From positions 225,200 to 289,199 of the forward strand of contig CACIJY010000001.1 of NCBI GenBank assembly GCA_902587095.1: DNA of 64,000 bases. The letters run 5' to 3'. Shown here piece by piece: positions 26,515-36,891 of the stretch (positions are counted from its first letter, which is position 1; each line of letters opens with the position of its first letter). The DNA comes from an uncultured Pelagibacteraceae bacterium. Its GTDB lineage: Bacteria; Pseudomonadota; Alphaproteobacteria; Pelagibacterales; Pelagibacteraceae. The notes beneath the pieces were generated by a model, which worked only from the letters and a program-made list of their open reading frames with translations, searched no databases and was not told the origin of the DNA. A program made the translations under genes and the position numbers.

Positions 26515-27141
26515 ATGGCCCTAAAATACAGATTCAATCTCAAAGATATAAAATTAGAGGATTTCAAGGTCTATCTTCTTGCAATGTTCAAGGGAATTTT
26601 GCCTAAAAAAAAAATTAAAAATTTTTTAGATCTTGAACAATTTATCCAAAAAAAATCAGCATGGGTTACCCAAGTAACTTTGTACAATTATTTAAAAACA
26701 AGAATGGGTACCAAATATGTTTTACATTTTGATAATGATGTTTTTATTGACTCAATTAATTTAGCAAAATGGAACATCTATATAGTTTCTCTACAAGATT
26801 TAACTTTCTTCACATTTTCATATATTCATAACAATTTTAATCTTAATGATTTTGAAAAGTCCAAAAGAATTTACGAAACTATAATTGACGAAGAAATCAA
26901 GAATGGTATGCCAGAAGACATAGCAACTCAAGGAAAAAAAACTTTTATTGAAAGATATGAAAAAATTGATTGGAAAAAATATTATAACTCACTTCCATTT
27001 AACCCTAGTGCACTAGCACTTTATAAATGGGCTCCCATTGCAGAGGAATTAAAAACTTTAGACAGAAAAATAGTTTTAAACTCTATGATACTTAAGTGGG
27101 ATAATATTAAAGATGAATTTATAAAACTTATAAAGTTTTAA
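26515..27141 (+). CDS. Conserved-looking protein of unknown function next to acs
   Basis: I do not recognise this 208-residue protein. It has no signal peptide or membrane segment. The middle (about 45-100) alternates strand and helix with Trp/Tyr residues ([38 protein letters not shown]), and the C-terminus is helical and charged. It is divergent from the symporter operon across 118 bp and shares TTAA with the convergent acs stop. Its placement between acetate-type genes is suggestive only. Confidence 0.72.
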   Translation: MALKYRFNLKDIKLEDFKVYLLAMFKGILPKKKIKNFLDLEQFIQKKSAWVTQVTLYNYLKTRMGTKYVLHFDNDVFIDSINLAKWNIYIVSLQDLTFFTFSYIHNNFNLNDFEKSKRIYETIIDEEIKNGMPEDIATQGKKTFIERYEKIDWKKYYNSLPFNPSALALYKWAPIAEELKTLDRKIVLNSMILKWDNIKDEFIKLIKF

Positions 27142-29237
27142 ACATTTTTTCTCTCATCAACCAAACTTTGTACAACACTTGGATCAGCTAAGGTTGTTGT
27201 ATCACCAAGTTGATCATGTTCGTTTGCTGCAATCTTCCTTAAAATTCTTCTCATTATTTTTCCAGATCTGGTTTTTGGTAATCCAGGAGAAAAATGTATT
27301 AAATCAGGTGTTGCAATTGGACCGATTTGTTTTCTAACCCATAACTTTAATTCTCTCTCTAAATCTCCATCTGCTTTTTCACCCACATTAAGAGTAACAT
27401 AACAATAAAGACCGTTACCTTTTATATCATGAGGGTACCCAACTACTGCAGCCTCAGCTACTTTTGGATGCGCGACAAATGCACTTTCAATTTCAGCTGT
27501 GCCTAGATTATGACCAGATACAATTATAACATCATCAACTCTACCTGTTATCCAATAATATCCATCTTTATCTCTCCTGCATCCATCCCCAGTAAAATAT
27601 TTTCCATCAAATTGTGAAAAATAAGTCTCGATAAATCTGTTATGATCTCCGTAAACTGTCCTCATCTGCCCGGGCCATGATTGAGCAATACACAATCTTC
27701 CTTGAGCTTCACCTTTCAAAACTTTTCCATTTTTATCGACAATAACTGGCTTGATTCCGTAGAAAGGTTTAGTTGCAGACCCTGGTTTAAGATCAATTGC
27801 ACCAGTTTGTGGGCTTATTAGAATACCACCTGTTTCTGTTTGCCACCACGTATCAACTATTGGACATCTAGAGTCTCCAACAGTTTTATAATACCATTCC
27901 CATGCTTCAGGATTTATAGGTTCACCAACAGTTCCCAATAGTTTTAAAGTTTTTCTTGAGGTCTTCTTTACGGGTTTATCTCCTTCTCTCATCAAAGCTC
28001 TTATTGCAGTTGGTGCTGTATAAAAAATATTTACTTTGTATTTATCAACAATCTGCCACCATCTCGATGAATCTGGATATGTCGGTATACCTTCAAACAT
28101 TATAGTTGTTGCTCCATTTGCTAATGGACCATAAATTATGTAGCTGTGACCTGTAACCCAACCAATATCTGCTGTACACCAATAGATATCTTTGGACTTA
28201 TAATTAAAAATGTACTGATGTGTCATTGATGCATATACTAGATATCCACCTGTAGTGTGAAGAACTCCTTTTGGTTTTCCAGTTGATCCTGATGTATATA
28301 AAATAAAAAGAGGATCTTCAGCGCTCATTTCTTCAGGCTCACAATATGAAGAAACATTTTTAGTTATTTCGTGATACCAAACGTCTCTGCTGTTATCCCA
28401 GCTAATATCATTACCTGTCCTTTTAACTACAACACATTTTTTTACGTTAGGACAACTTAGAAGAGCCTCATCAGTAATTGATTTTAAAGGAATTGTCTTA
28501 CCACCTCTAATACCCTCGTCAGCTGTTACTACATAATCAGATTTACAGTCATTTATACGCCCGGCAATACTGTCTGGAGAAAATCCACCAAAGATTATAG
28601 AGTGAATAGCACCAATTCTTGCACAAGCTAACATTGTATAAGCGAGCTCTGGTATCATTGTTAAATAAATTGTAACTCTATCACCTTTTTGAACTCCTAT
28701 TTCTTTTAAACCATTTGCAATTTTACAAACTTCATTATGTAACTGTTTGTATGTTATTTTTTTTTGAACTTTTGGATCATCACCAACCCACATAATTGCA
28801 GTTTTATCTTTATTGTTTTTTAAATGTCGATCTATACAATTTGCTGAAGCATTCAGTGTGCCATCATAAAACCATTTAATATTTACATCTGAACTACTAT
28901 ATTTAACATCTTTAATTTTTGTATATGGTTTGATCCAAGAAATTCTTTTTCCTTCTTTCCTCCAAAATCCATCATTATCTTTTATCGATTGATTATATTT
29001 TTTGTCGTAAACATTTTTACTTACTAAAGCTTTTTTTAACCACTCTGATTTTACTTTATATATTTTCTCACCGGATTGGGTATTGTTAGATTTTATTTTA
29101 TTAATTTTTTTCCTAGTATTTTTTCTTACACTACGAATCTTTTTTTTATATTTTCTTTTCGCTAACTTCTTGTTTTTTTTTAGTCTTTTTCTAGGTCTTT
29201 GACTTTTTTTACTTCTTTTTTTTGATTTCTTTGCCAT
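27138..29237 (-). CDS. acsA: Acetyl-CoA synthetase with Lys/Arg-rich N-terminal extension
   Basis: Acs activates acetate to acetyl-CoA through an acetyl-adenylate. From about residue 58 the protein aligns with ordinary Acs: [20 protein letters not shown], the adenylate motif [28 protein letters not shown], and the C-terminal [16 protein letters not shown] whose Lys is acetylated in other species. Residues 1-57 are extra: 29 of the first 50 residues are Lys or Arg, with no internal Met to start after. At 699 residues it is about 50 longer than usual. It lies 6 bp after the EVE gene. Confidence 0.95.
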   Translation of the reverse strand: MAKKSKKRSKKSQRPRKRLKKNKKLAKRKYKKKIRSVRKNTRKKINKIKSNNTQSGEKIYKVKSEWLKKALVSKNVYDKKYNQSIKDNDGFWRKEGKRISWIKPYTKIKDVKYSSSDVNIKWFYDGTLNASANCIDRHLKNNKDKTAIMWVGDDPKVQKKITYKQLHNEVCKIANGLKEIGVQKGDRVTIYLTMIPELAYTMLACARIGAIHSIIFGGFSPDSIAGRINDCKSDYVVTADEGIRGGKTIPLKSITDEALLSCPNVKKCVVVKRTGNDISWDNSRDVWYHEITKNVSSYCEPEEMSAEDPLFILYTSGSTGKPKGVLHTTGGYLVYASMTHQYIFNYKSKDIYWCTADIGWVTGHSYIIYGPLANGATTIMFEGIPTYPDSSRWWQIVDKYKVNIFYTAPTAIRALMREGDKPVKKTSRKTLKLLGTVGEPINPEAWEWYYKTVGDSRCPIVDTWWQTETGGILISPQTGAIDLKPGSATKPFYGIKPVIVDKNGKVLKGEAQGRLCIAQSWPGQMRTVYGDHNRFIETYFSQFDGKYFTGDGCRRDKDGYYWITGRVDDVIIVSGHNLGTAEIESAFVAHPKVAEAAVVGYPHDIKGNGLYCYVTLNVGEKADGDLERELKLWVRKQIGPIATPDLIHFSPGLPKTRSGKIMRRILRKIAANEHDQLGDTTTLADPSVVQSLVDERKNV

Positions 29238-29243
29238 AAGTTT

Positions 29244-29657
29244 TTAGATTTTTCCTAACCTATTTAAAATCTTCCAGCTTTTAGAGTCAATAGGCATTAC
29301 TGATAATCTGCTTTGTTTTACTAAGGGTAATTGACTTAGACTCCTATTTTTCTTGATATTTTCTAATGTTACAGGTTTTTCCAATTTTTTCACAAATTTT
29401 ATTTGTACCGCAACAAATTTTTTTAATTTGTCAGTGGGGTCAATAAAGGCTTCCTTTATTACCTCTACTATTCCTACAATTTCTTTGCCAATATTAGAAT
29501 GATAAAAAAAACACAAGTCACCTATTCTCATTTTTTTTAAATTATTTGCTGCTTGATAATTTCTTACTCCATCCCAAATAACTCCCTTGTTGCCCGCTTG
29601 TTTTTGCTGATCAATTGACCATACATCAGGCTCAGATTTCATTAACCAGTATTTCAT
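29244..29657 (-). CDS. EVE-domain protein (thymocyte nuclear protein 1-like)
   Basis: EVE domains resemble YTH/PUA folds and bind modified bases in RNA or DNA. The 137-residue protein is a single EVE domain: KYWLMKSEPDVWSIDQQ, GVRNYQAANNLKKMRIGDLC, FFYHSN and LSVMPIDSKSWKIL. It is a common stand-alone housekeeping protein in proteobacteria. It precedes acs in the same direction with a 6-bp gap. Confidence 0.93.
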   Translation of the reverse strand: MKYWLMKSEPDVWSIDQQKQAGNKGVIWDGVRNYQAANNLKKMRIGDLCFFYHSNIGKEIVGIVEVIKEAFIDPTDKLKKFVAVQIKFVKKLEKPVTLENIKKNRSLSQLPLVKQSRLSVMPIDSKSWKILNRLGKI

Positions 29658-29716
29658 TTGTTGTAATCAAATATATATTTTTTTTATTTATTATATTTAT
29701 AATATAATATTAAGAT

Positions 29717-31111
29717 ATGACATCAGAATTTGATGAAATTTTAATTTTAATAAGAACGGGAAAATTAGAAGAGGCAAAAATCAGTTGCGAAGTACTTTTA
29801 AAAATAAAAAAAAAAAATTCAAAATTGCATAATTTATATGCGTACATTCTTCATTCTTTAAAATATTTTGATGAGTCAGTTTACAACTTTAGAGAGGCTA
29901 TAAAAATAGATCCCGATTATTTAGATGCATATAATAATTTTGGAAATGCTTTGGTGGAGCAAGAGAGATTTGATGAAGCAATTACTTATTTTAACAAAGC
30001 ATTAGTCATTAATTCAAAATCTGGCATGGCTCATTACGGTAAGGCATTTGCATTAATGAAAGTTTTAAGGTTAAACGAAGCTATTAATCACTTTAAAAAA
30101 ACAATTATAATAAAACCAAATTTTGCTAATGCTTACAACCATCTTGGTGTAATTTTTAATGATCTAGGTCAGTGGGAAAATGCTAGTCAAAATTATGTAA
30201 AAACTCTGAGTATTAACCCAGAACATTATAGTGCAAAACAAAACTTAATAAATTTAATTACATTTTACAATCCAAAAAACGAACTAAACGAATTAATTCA
30301 AAAAAATAGTCTATTAAGAAAACACAATTTTAACTTTGACGAAAATAGAAAAATAAGTGATGCAGAAATAATAAATTATTATAATCAAACCATTGAAATA
30401 CTCACTGATAATTTATTTAATTTTAATTTTAGAGAGGATCAAATCTTTAGAAGAAACACTATTGATCTTAACTGTGAAAGGCATTTTGAGGTATTTAATA
30501 CTTATAAAGTAATTCCAGAATTCTGTTTTGGATGTTATAAAATTCAGATAAATCCTAAAAGTATATTAGAGCTATTTAAGCTTTATATAATATTTGATAA
30601 AATTAAACTCGAAAAAAATAATATCAGAAAATGCATGATCGAATTAAGAAGTTCGATTGGTGGTGTTTATAAAGGATTTATTTATTGCTCAGGATTAGAC
30701 GAAGCAAAAAAAATTTTTGATAATATAAGCCCAATCTTAAGAAAAATTATTGATGAAAAAATTTCAATTGATATCAAAAGAGGTTGTTCGGAATTTTCAG
30801 TACCATATCCCAAATTTAAGGAAATTAGTGGTACAATGAAATACGATCCGAAATGGAATGACAAAGAACAAATAATTGACAATAGTAGAAAAAATAAATT
30901 TATAGAAAAAACTCAAAAAAATACCCTTTCCGGTTTGAGTTTAAGTGATGCATTGATTATGAGAAACTGGTTGATTTATGCAAAAAAGTTAAGAGATCTT
31001 AGTTACGAAAAGTTCAATATTGATCTACCAAAAGTACAATTTATAGAAAATCAATTAAGTGGACAACTTGATATGCGTAGGAAAGAATTTCAAAAAATCA
31101 TTAATACTTAA
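29717..31111 (+). CDS. TPR-repeat protein with uncharacterised C-terminal region
   Basis: Residues 1-190 of 464 are about five TPR repeats (for example DPDYLDAYNNFGNALVEQER and NPEHYSAKQNLINL). The rest, about 200-464, I do not recognise; it has a Cys-containing strand segment (EFCFGCYKIQINPKSILELF), YKGFIYCSGLDEAKKIFDN and a helical tail. It lies 5 bp before a TPR-GT41 gene whose N-terminus has a similar TPR layout, so the two are co-expressed and may form an acceptor/enzyme pair; that is inference. Confidence 0.82.
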   Translation: MTSEFDEILILIRTGKLEEAKISCEVLLKIKKKNSKLHNLYAYILHSLKYFDESVYNFREAIKIDPDYLDAYNNFGNALVEQERFDEAITYFNKALVINSKSGMAHYGKAFALMKVLRLNEAINHFKKTIIIKPNFANAYNHLGVIFNDLGQWENASQNYVKTLSINPEHYSAKQNLINLITFYNPKNELNELIQKNSLLRKHNFNFDENRKISDAEIINYYNQTIEILTDNLFNFNFREDQIFRRNTIDLNCERHFEVFNTYKVIPEFCFGCYKIQINPKSILELFKLYIIFDKIKLEKNNIRKCMIELRSSIGGVYKGFIYCSGLDEAKKIFDNISPILRKIIDEKISIDIKRGCSEFSVPYPKFKEISGTMKYDPKWNDKEQIIDNSRKNKFIEKTQKNTLSGLSLSDALIMRNWLIYAKKLRDLSYEKFNIDLPKVQFIENQLSGQLDMRRKEFQKIINT

Positions 31112-31116
31112 AATCG

Positions 31117-33093
31117 ATGAGTAAAGAATTAAATAAAATTTTAAATTTGATAAAAGTTAAAAATTTTCAAGAAGCAAAAAAAAAATGTGACGAAGTTAAA
31201 AATGATCTAAGTAAAAACGCTGATTTTTTACATATTTATGGTTATATATTTTTTAATTTAGAGGATTATGATCAAGCGATAGAACAATGGACTATGGCAG
31301 TTAATATAAACCCAAAATTTGTTTCTGCTTTAAATAATCTTGGTAATGCTTTTTCAAAATTAAAAAAATTTGACATTGCTACTGGTTATTTAGATAGAGC
31401 TTTAAAATTAAAACCTGATCTTTTTGAAGCTTATTACACTTTAAGTAACATTTATTTTAAAAAGAACATGTTTGAAGAGTCACTTGCAAAAATAAATCAG
31501 GCATTAAAATTAAAGCCAGATAATTTGCCTAGTATAAAAGCTAAACTTCAACTTTTTATAGAAATGAATAAAAAAGAGGAATCTTTAAAATTTCTTGAAA
31601 AAGCTATTCAATATCATCCCAAAAATACTGAGCTTTATAATGAAAAAGCACAAGTTCTCTCAGATCTTGGAATGAATAGACAATCTTTAGACACTTATAG
31701 AACAATATTAATGATGGACCCAGATTTTCCTTTTGCTTTAGGGAATATCGTCAGTGATAAATTAAAAAATTGCGATTGGGACGAAATAGATAAAGATCTT
31801 ATCGACATAAAAAATAAAATAAATGAAAAAAAGGCAATAGCTGACCCATTTCTTGTATCAACATTATTTGACTCTTCGGAGCTATTAAACAAAGTCTCAA
31901 AAATATGGATAAGACAATTTGGAGTGATTAATAAAAAAAATGACTTTCAAATAGATAAAAATTACTCAAAAATAAATATTGGTTATTTTTCTGCAGATTT
32001 TAGGGACCATCCAGTTGGACATTTAATAGTTAAAATGCTTGAAACTCATAATAAAAATAAGTTTAATATTTATGGTTTCTATTTTGGAAACAAACATAAA
32101 GAAAACGACAAATATCATTTCAGACTAAAAACAGCTTTTACAAAATTTTATGACGTATCGAAGTTGACAGATGAAGAAATTTTATCCTTATCTAAAAATT
32201 TAAAAATTCATATAGCAGTTGACCTCATGACCCACACAGGAGGAAATGAAAGTCGTTTTGGAATTTTTTTAAATAAGTGCGCCCCGATTCAAATTAACTT
32301 TTTGGGGTATCCTGGAACATCTGCATCTGACAAAATGGATTATATAATAGCTGACAAAACGGTAATACCTGAAAAAAATAAGAAATTTTTTACAGAAAAA
32401 ATTATTTATCTTCCCAATTCGTATCAACCAAGTGAAAAAAATAGACCAATATCCAATAAGCTATTTTCAAAAGAAGATTTAAATTTACCTGAAAAAAATT
32501 TTATATTTTGTTGTTTTAATACAAACACAAAATTTTTACCAAACACAATTAGATTATGGTCAGCTATATTAAAACAAGTCCCAAAAAGTGTTTTGTGGTT
32601 AATATCAGACAATATTATTGTAAAAAAAAATTTGAAAAAAGAGTTTGAAAAAAGGGATATAGATCAAGAGAGAATAATTTTTAGTAGCAAAACTACAATT
32701 AGCGAACATCTAGTTAGAATTAAACATGCTGATCTTTTTCTAGACACTTTTCCTTATAATGCACATACATCCTGTAGCGACTCTATTTGGGCAGGTGTGC
32801 CAGTAGTTACTTTAGAGGGAAAGTCTTTTCAAAGCAGAGTAGCATCAAGCTTATTAAACACGAGTAGATTAAACGAGCTGATAGCTAAAAGTGAGGAAGA
32901 ATATATTGAGAAAGCAGTAGAAATTGCAAAAAATAAAAATCAATTAGCTTCCTTAAAAGAAAAATTAGTTAATTTTAAAGATAGTAATCCATTGTTTGAT
33001 AATATTTTATTTACAAACAATATCGAGCGAGCTTATAGCATTGCTCTAGAAAAATATTTTAAAAGAGAAAATCCTGAAGATATTTATTTATAA
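31117..33093 (+). CDS. TPR-repeat glycosyltransferase, GT41 (O-GlcNAc transferase/SPINDLY-like)
   Basis: The 658-residue protein has about six TPR repeats (residues 1-210) and a full GT41 catalytic region: INIGYFSADFRDHPVGHLIV (with the conserved His), PIQINFLGYPGTSASDKMDY, a Lys in NTNTKFLPNTIRLW, and LFLDTFPYNAHTSCSDSIWA then GVPVVTLEGKSFQSRVASS. Such enzymes glycosylate Ser/Thr of proteins in the cytosol; bacterial targets are mostly unknown. It ends 6 bp inside the convergent tsaD. Confidence 0.9.
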   Translation: MSKELNKILNLIKVKNFQEAKKKCDEVKNDLSKNADFLHIYGYIFFNLEDYDQAIEQWTMAVNINPKFVSALNNLGNAFSKLKKFDIATGYLDRALKLKPDLFEAYYTLSNIYFKKNMFEESLAKINQALKLKPDNLPSIKAKLQLFIEMNKKEESLKFLEKAIQYHPKNTELYNEKAQVLSDLGMNRQSLDTYRTILMMDPDFPFALGNIVSDKLKNCDWDEIDKDLIDIKNKINEKKAIADPFLVSTLFDSSELLNKVSKIWIRQFGVINKKNDFQIDKNYSKINIGYFSADFRDHPVGHLIVKMLETHNKNKFNIYGFYFGNKHKENDKYHFRLKTAFTKFYDVSKLTDEEILSLSKNLKIHIAVDLMTHTGGNESRFGIFLNKCAPIQINFLGYPGTSASDKMDYIIADKTVIPEKNKKFFTEKIIYLPNSYQPSEKNRPISNKLFSKEDLNLPEKNFIFCCFNTNTKFLPNTIRLWSAILKQVPKSVLWLISDNIIVKKNLKKEFEKRDIDQERIIFSSKTTISEHLVRIKHADLFLDTFPYNAHTSCSDSIWAGVPVVTLEGKSFQSRVASSLLNTSRLNELIAKSEEEYIEKAVEIAKNKNQLASLKEKLVNFKDSNPLFDNILFTNNIERAYSIALEKYFKRENPEDIYL

Positions 33094-34155
33094 CACTATT
33101 CCTGATCCTTTTAAGAATTTTGCATTTTTATCTAATTGCCATCGTGGATTTATAGAGAAATCTAGTTTATTAAATTCTTTTTTTTTAAATTTTTTAAGAC
33201 CAACAATTGCGATCATAGCTGCATTATCACTACATAGATCTAAATCTGGAAATACAGCATCAATTTTTTCCTCTATACAAATTTTTTTTATTGTCTTTCT
33301 AATTTCTTTATTTGCAGCCACTCCACCCGCAACTACAAACTTGTCACCATTATAATCTTTTTTAAATTCATTTATAGCCACTTTCGTCTTCTTGTATATA
33401 ATTTCTAAAATTGTCTTTTGAAACGATGCCGCTAAATCATATTTATCTTGATTATTTTTAATTAATTTAGATGATCTAAAAACTGCTGTTTTAAGTCCAG
33501 CGAAAGATACATTACAACCACCTCTATTTATGATTGGTTTTGGAAGAATAAATTTTTTTTGATCCCCTTTTTTTGCATACTGCTCGATTTTTGGCCCACC
33601 TGGAAATTCAAAACCTAGAATTTTTGCAGTTTTATCAAATACTTCACCCAAAGCATCATCAATTGTAGTACCTAATCTTTCATATTTGCCTAGACCTTTT
33701 ACAATTAAATATTGAGTGTGTCCGCCTGAAATAAGTAAAAGCAAATAAGGATATTTTATGTTATTTTTAAACATAGGACTCAATGCATGACCTTCTAAAT
33801 GGTTGACAGCTATTAATGGTTTTTTTAAAGCTAATGATAAAGATTTTGCGAAGTTAAAACCTACTGACAAGCACACAATTAAACCAGGTCCTGCTGTAGC
33901 AGATATAGCGTTTATGTCATGTAATTTAACACAACTCTTTTTTAAAGCTTTTTTTGTAATTGTCTCAATTTTTTCTAAATGACTTCTTGCTGCCAACTCT
34001 GGAACTACCCCTCCAAATTTTTTATGAACCTTCTCTTGGCTCGAAATAATATTAGCCAATATTTTCGGTGGTTTTTTCCCATTATCTTGAATTATGGAAA
34101 CTGCAGTCTCGTCACAACTTGTTTCAATGCCCATTATAAGTATTTTTTTTTTCAT
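33088..34155 (-). CDS. tsaD: tRNA N6-threonylcarbamoyladenosine transferase TsaD
   Basis: TsaD transfers the threonylcarbamoyl group to A37 of ANN-decoding tRNAs with TsaB and TsaE. The 355-residue ASKHA-fold protein shows GIETSCDETAVSI, GVVPELAARSHLEKI, the metal site NHLEGHALSP, LLISGGHTQYL, and VAGGVAANKEIR and CSDNAAMIA. It is essential in most bacteria. It is divergent from hemC across 35 bp. Confidence 0.97.
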   Translation of the reverse strand: MKKKILIMGIETSCDETAVSIIQDNGKKPPKILANIISSQEKVHKKFGGVVPELAARSHLEKIETITKKALKKSCVKLHDINAISATAGPGLIVCLSVGFNFAKSLSLALKKPLIAVNHLEGHALSPMFKNNIKYPYLLLLISGGHTQYLIVKGLGKYERLGTTIDDALGEVFDKTAKILGFEFPGGPKIEQYAKKGDQKKFILPKPIINRGGCNVSFAGLKTAVFRSSKLIKNNQDKYDLAASFQKTILEIIYKKTKVAINEFKKDYNGDKFVVAGGVAANKEIRKTIKKICIEEKIDAVFPDLDLCSDNAAMIAIVGLKKFKKKEFNKLDFSINPRWQLDKNAKFLKGSGIVL

Positions 34156-34190
34156 AAATAATTTAATTAATATAGGTAAAATTAAATATT

Positions 34191-35102
34191 ATGAATAAAA
34201 AAAAAATAATTATTGGTGCTAGGGGGAGCAAGCTAGCCATTAAATATGCAGAAATTGCGATTAAAAAAATTAAAAAATTTCATAATGGAAAAATAGAGTT
34301 AAAAAAAATTACAACAAAGGGAGACAAGATTTTAAATCGCAGAACTTCAGAAATTGGTGGCAAAGGTGAATTTGTTAAGAATATTGAAAAAGAGCTAATT
34401 TCTAAAAAAATCGATATAGCTGTTCACTCATTAAAAGATGTTCCATATAAAGAGACACCAGGTTTGATTATTAAAACTTTTCTTAAAAGAAATTCAGCTA
34501 ATGAAGTCCTGATAAGTAAAAATAATTTAATTTTTGAAAGATTAAAAAAAAATTCTATTATCGGTACGTCTTCTTTTAGAAGAGAATTTCAATTAAAAAA
34601 AATAAGACCTGATTTAAAATTTAAACTTATTAGAGGAAATATTGATAATAGAGTAAAAAAAATATTTGAAAATAAATATGATGCAATTATTTTAGCTAAG
34701 GCAGGTTTAAAGTGTTTAAAGATGAATAGTTTGATAACACAAGAATTTAATTGCAATAAAATAATTCCATCAGCAGGCCAGGGTATCATTTCATTGCAAG
34801 CTAGAATAAATGATTATAAAATTAACAAACTTTTAAAAAAAGTTAATGACAAAAATACAAGTATTAGAGCCAAGACCGAAAGAAAAGTTTTAAAAATTTT
34901 AAAAGGTGATTGTAATACAGCAGTTGGTATTTACTCATTCATTAAAAAAAAAAAATTGTTTTTAAAAGCTGAGTTATTTTCAATTGATGGAAAATCCAGA
35001 TATTATTATGAACACTCTGGCAAAATAGAAAAAGCATTAAAAATAGGAACAATTGTTGGAAAGTATTTAAAAAAAATATCTCAAGGTAAATATAAAAAAT
35101 AA
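34191..35102 (+). CDS. hemC: Porphobilinogen deaminase (hydroxymethylbilane synthase)
   Basis: HemC joins four porphobilinogens into hydroxymethylbilane. The 303-residue protein has IGARGSKLAIKYAE, GEFVKNIEKELISKKIDIAVHSLKDVP (shown here in parts: VHSLKDVP), LIRGNIDNRVKK, and the cofactor-attaching Cys in LKGDCNTAVGIY. It heads a plus-strand run hemC-hemD-mscS-yggT-folD with gaps of 1 to 6 bp or overlaps. Confidence 0.96.
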   Translation: MNKKKIIIGARGSKLAIKYAEIAIKKIKKFHNGKIELKKITTKGDKILNRRTSEIGGKGEFVKNIEKELISKKIDIAVHSLKDVPYKETPGLIIKTFLKRNSANEVLISKNNLIFERLKKNSIIGTSSFRREFQLKKIRPDLKFKLIRGNIDNRVKKIFENKYDAIILAKAGLKCLKMNSLITQEFNCNKIIPSAGQGIISLQARINDYKINKLLKKVNDKNTSIRAKTERKVLKILKGDCNTAVGIYSFIKKKKLFLKAELFSIDGKSRYYYEHSGKIEKALKIGTIVGKYLKKISQGKYKK

Positions 35103-35103
35103 A

Positions 35104-35802
35104 ATGCACATTTTATTAACTCGTCACGTACATGACTCAAAAGATTTAATTCAAAAATTTAAATCAAATGGATTTAAAGTTTCAAACTTACCCTTATTAG
35201 ATATAAGCAGAGTAAATTATGATGAAATAAAATTTCGTGAATATATTGCAATTATTTTTACAAGTTCTAATGCAATTAGATTTTTAGATTTGAGCAATGT
35301 TGATAAGAATATTTTATGCTTTTGTGTTGGGTCATCTACAGAAAAAACCGCAAGGTCAAATGGTTTCCAAAACGTATTTGCAGCAGATGGTAATGTTAGA
35401 AATTTGCTTGAACTTGTCCAACGAAATTTATCAGTAAAAAATGACAAAATACTTTACGTGAGTGGAGATATTGTATCTTATCCTTTAGATCAAGAGTTAA
35501 TTTCTGAGGGGTATAATGTTGAGAGATTGATAAATTATACTGTTAAACACAACCAAAATTTAGATTTGTCATTCTTAGAGTCCTTAAAGAAAGATATGCC
35601 AAATTTAGTATATGTTTATTCTGAAAATAGTGCAAAAAGCTTTTTAAATTTAATTAAAAAATATGAATTAGTTGACTATTGGATGAATACCAACTTAATG
35701 TGTATTGGTGAAAAAACCTCATCAGTTTTAAATGTGATAAAATGGAAAAAAATTTTTCTATTTAACCCTGGTGAAGAAGAATTTTTATTATATAAAATTT
35801 AA
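35104..35802 (+). CDS. hemD: Uroporphyrinogen-III synthase
   Basis: HemD closes and isomerises hydroxymethylbilane to uroporphyrinogen III, the HemE substrate. This family diverges quickly; the 232-residue protein shows ILLTRHVHDSKDLIQKFKSN at the start, IIFTSSNAIRFL, CVGSSTEKTARSNGF, YVSGDIVSYPL and the late YVYSENSAKSFLNLI and CIGEKTSSVL. Position one base after hemC makes the call firm. Confidence 0.9.
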   Translation: MHILLTRHVHDSKDLIQKFKSNGFKVSNLPLLDISRVNYDEIKFREYIAIIFTSSNAIRFLDLSNVDKNILCFCVGSSTEKTARSNGFQNVFAADGNVRNLLELVQRNLSVKNDKILYVSGDIVSYPLDQELISEGYNVERLINYTVKHNQNLDLSFLESLKKDMPNLVYVYSENSAKSFLNLIKKYELVDYWMNTNLMCIGEKTSSVLNVIKWKKIFLFNPGEEEFLLYKI

Positions 35803-35805
35803 AAT

Positions 35806-36891
35806 ATGGATGTTTTTGTTAATTTAAAAAATTTATTTTTATCTGTTTGGGATAAAGGAATATTAGGAATTGATATTGGTCAGATACTAATTGGATTAGG
35901 AATTTTCTTAATCTTTTTAATTTTTAGAGGTTTGATTAGTAAATTAATAATAAAAAAATTAGAACTAATTTCAAAAAGAACAACTAATAAATTAGATGAT
36001 ACTTTTGTTAAGGCCATGATAGGACCGGCACGTTTTTTACCTATAGTTTTAGGTTTTTTCTTTGCAAGTTATTATATGACGTTTGCTGATGACACCAGAT
36101 CTTTCGTGGATACCATTAATAGAACTTTAATAACGATTTTATTGTTTTGGATTATCCATCAAATAATTGAGCCAATTTCATATATTTTAAGTGGATTAGA
36201 TAAAATTCTCACAAGAGAATTAATAGGATGGATAATTAAATCATTAAAAATTTTAATTTTTATATTAGGTGCTGCCGCTGTTCTTGAATTGTGGGGAATA
36301 AAAATTGGACCAATTATTGCTGGATTAGGTCTTTTTGGAGTAGCTGTTGCACTTGGAGCCCAAGACTTATTTAAAAATTTAATATCTGGGATTTTAGTCC
36401 TTGTTGAAAAAAGATTTAAAATGGGTGATTGGATATTAGTAGAGGGGACAATTGAAGGAATTGTTGAAAAAATAGGATTTAGATCAACAACCATTAGAAA
36501 ATTTGATAAATCTTTAGCTATAATTCCTAATTTTCAGTTTGCAGAAAATGCTGTAATCAATGTAAGTCAAACAACTAATTGGCTCATAAGTTGGATAATT
36601 ACTTTGCAATACGACACAACAGTTGATCAGTTAAAAAATATAAGAGATCAAATCGAAAAACATATTACCGAAAACGATGATTACGATAAAAAAGTAGGAC
36701 TCGCAGTTAGAGTGGATAAATTTTCAGATAGCTCGATAGATATGTATGTAAGATGCTTCACCAAAACCAATAGTTGGAATGAATGGCTAAAAGTTAAAGA
36801 AAAATTAGCCATCGAAATAAAGCAGATAGTTGAAAAAAACAAAGCTTCATTTGCTTTTCCGAGTCAATCTATCTACGTCGAAAAAAAATGA
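35806..36891 (+). CDS. Small-conductance mechanosensitive channel, MscS family
   Basis: MscS channels open on membrane tension to release solutes after osmotic down-shock. The 361-residue protein has about four membrane segments, the pore helix region IIAGLGLFGVAVALGAQDLFKNLISG and the beta domain KMGDWILVEGTIEGIVEKIG. FRSTTIRKFDKSLAIIPN completes the family signature. It shares bases with yggT downstream (4-bp overlap). Its pairing with heme genes looks like operon packing rather than function. Confidence 0.92.
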   Translation: MDVFVNLKNLFLSVWDKGILGIDIGQILIGLGIFLIFLIFRGLISKLIIKKLELISKRTTNKLDDTFVKAMIGPARFLPIVLGFFFASYYMTFADDTRSFVDTINRTLITILLFWIIHQIIEPISYILSGLDKILTRELIGWIIKSLKILIFILGAAAVLELWGIKIGPIIAGLGLFGVAVALGAQDLFKNLISGILVLVEKRFKMGDWILVEGTIEGIVEKIGFRSTTIRKFDKSLAIIPNFQFAENAVINVSQTTNWLISWIITLQYDTTVDQLKNIRDQIEKHITENDDYDKKVGLAVRVDKFSDSSIDMYVRCFTKTNSWNEWLKVKEKLAIEIKQIVEKNKASFAFPSQSIYVEKK

